Assembly (NCBI GenBank): GCA_014155875.1
Contig: JACEFZ010003474.1
Span: forward strand, 318,501 to 382,500
DNA: 64,000 nucleotides
Direction: 5' to 3'
From: Cepaea nemoralis
Taxonomy: Eukaryota; Mollusca; Gastropoda; Stylommatophora; Helicidae
Below the pieces are notes generated by a model, which was not told the DNA's origin, did not search any database, and saw only the letters and a list, made by a program, of their open reading frames with translations. Positions 63,975-64,000 of this stretch are shown piece by piece. How positions within the stretch are numbered: the stretch's first letter is position 1; each line of letters begins with the position of its first letter. Made by a program: the position numbers and the translations under genes.

Positions 63975-64000
63975 CAGGGGTGGCCAACCTTTTCAGCAGG
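63975..64000 (+). mobile_element. Start of a hAT element at the right window edge
   Basis: CAGGGGTGGCCAACC interrupts the 41-bp array and matches the CAGGGGTG-CCAA start of many hAT elements. Only 26 bp are visible. Confidence 0.55.

Overview
The window reads as nuclear DNA of an invertebrate animal. Split genes with GT-AG introns, several tRNA-derived SINE families, many 5'-truncated non-LTR retrotransposons (LINEs), mariner, hAT and piggyBac DNA transposons, a Ty3/Gypsy LTR element and long minisatellites all point that way. A lophotrochozoan such as a mollusc is my best guess, from the general look of the LINEs only; the sequence does not prove it. There are no prokaryotic operons, rRNA genes or CRISPR arrays.

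Only two host genes are recognised, both on the + strand. At 8931-9500 lies an intact, intronless dihydrofolate reductase gene (DHFR) with a perfect E2F-type site about 195 bp upstream of its ATG. A decayed DHFR duplicate lies 1.1 to 1.9 kb downstream of its stop codon. From 30696 to beyond 46189 lie five exons of a mitochondrial amidoxime reducing component gene (mARC, MOSC family) whose intron phases join into one frame. The last coding exon or exons were not found, so intron 5 is at least 17.8 kb long or the gene end lies outside the window.

Region by region: 1-8.5 kb is a patchwork of hAT, LINE, mariner and SINE remnants. 8.5-11.4 kb holds DHFR, its promoter and its pseudogene. 11.4-28.5 kb is LINE and SINE debris, including one minisatellite grown from a SINE body and many insertions with readable target-site duplications (TSDs). 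29.15-30.48 kb is a nearly full-length mariner ending 211 bp before the mARC start codon. Introns 1 to 4 of mARC hold LINEs, SINEs, a piggyBac-type deletion derivative with perfect TTAA-flanked inverted repeats, a 235-bp polypyrimidine tract and a three-layer nest (SINE inside a hAT element inside another SINE). The >17.8 kb after exon 5 carries about 90 copies of a 28-bp minisatellite, a 9.5-kb Gypsy-like element with unusually long 3.29-kb LTRs and a tRNA-Pro primer site, and 2.5 kb of a 41-bp minisatellite that stops at the first bases of another hAT element.

The gene-scale story is a housekeeping enzyme pair embedded in repeats. The structurally richest signals are the GAA-anchored SINE family, the LTR element lacking reverse transcriptase, and the conversion of mobile-element segments into tandem arrays.
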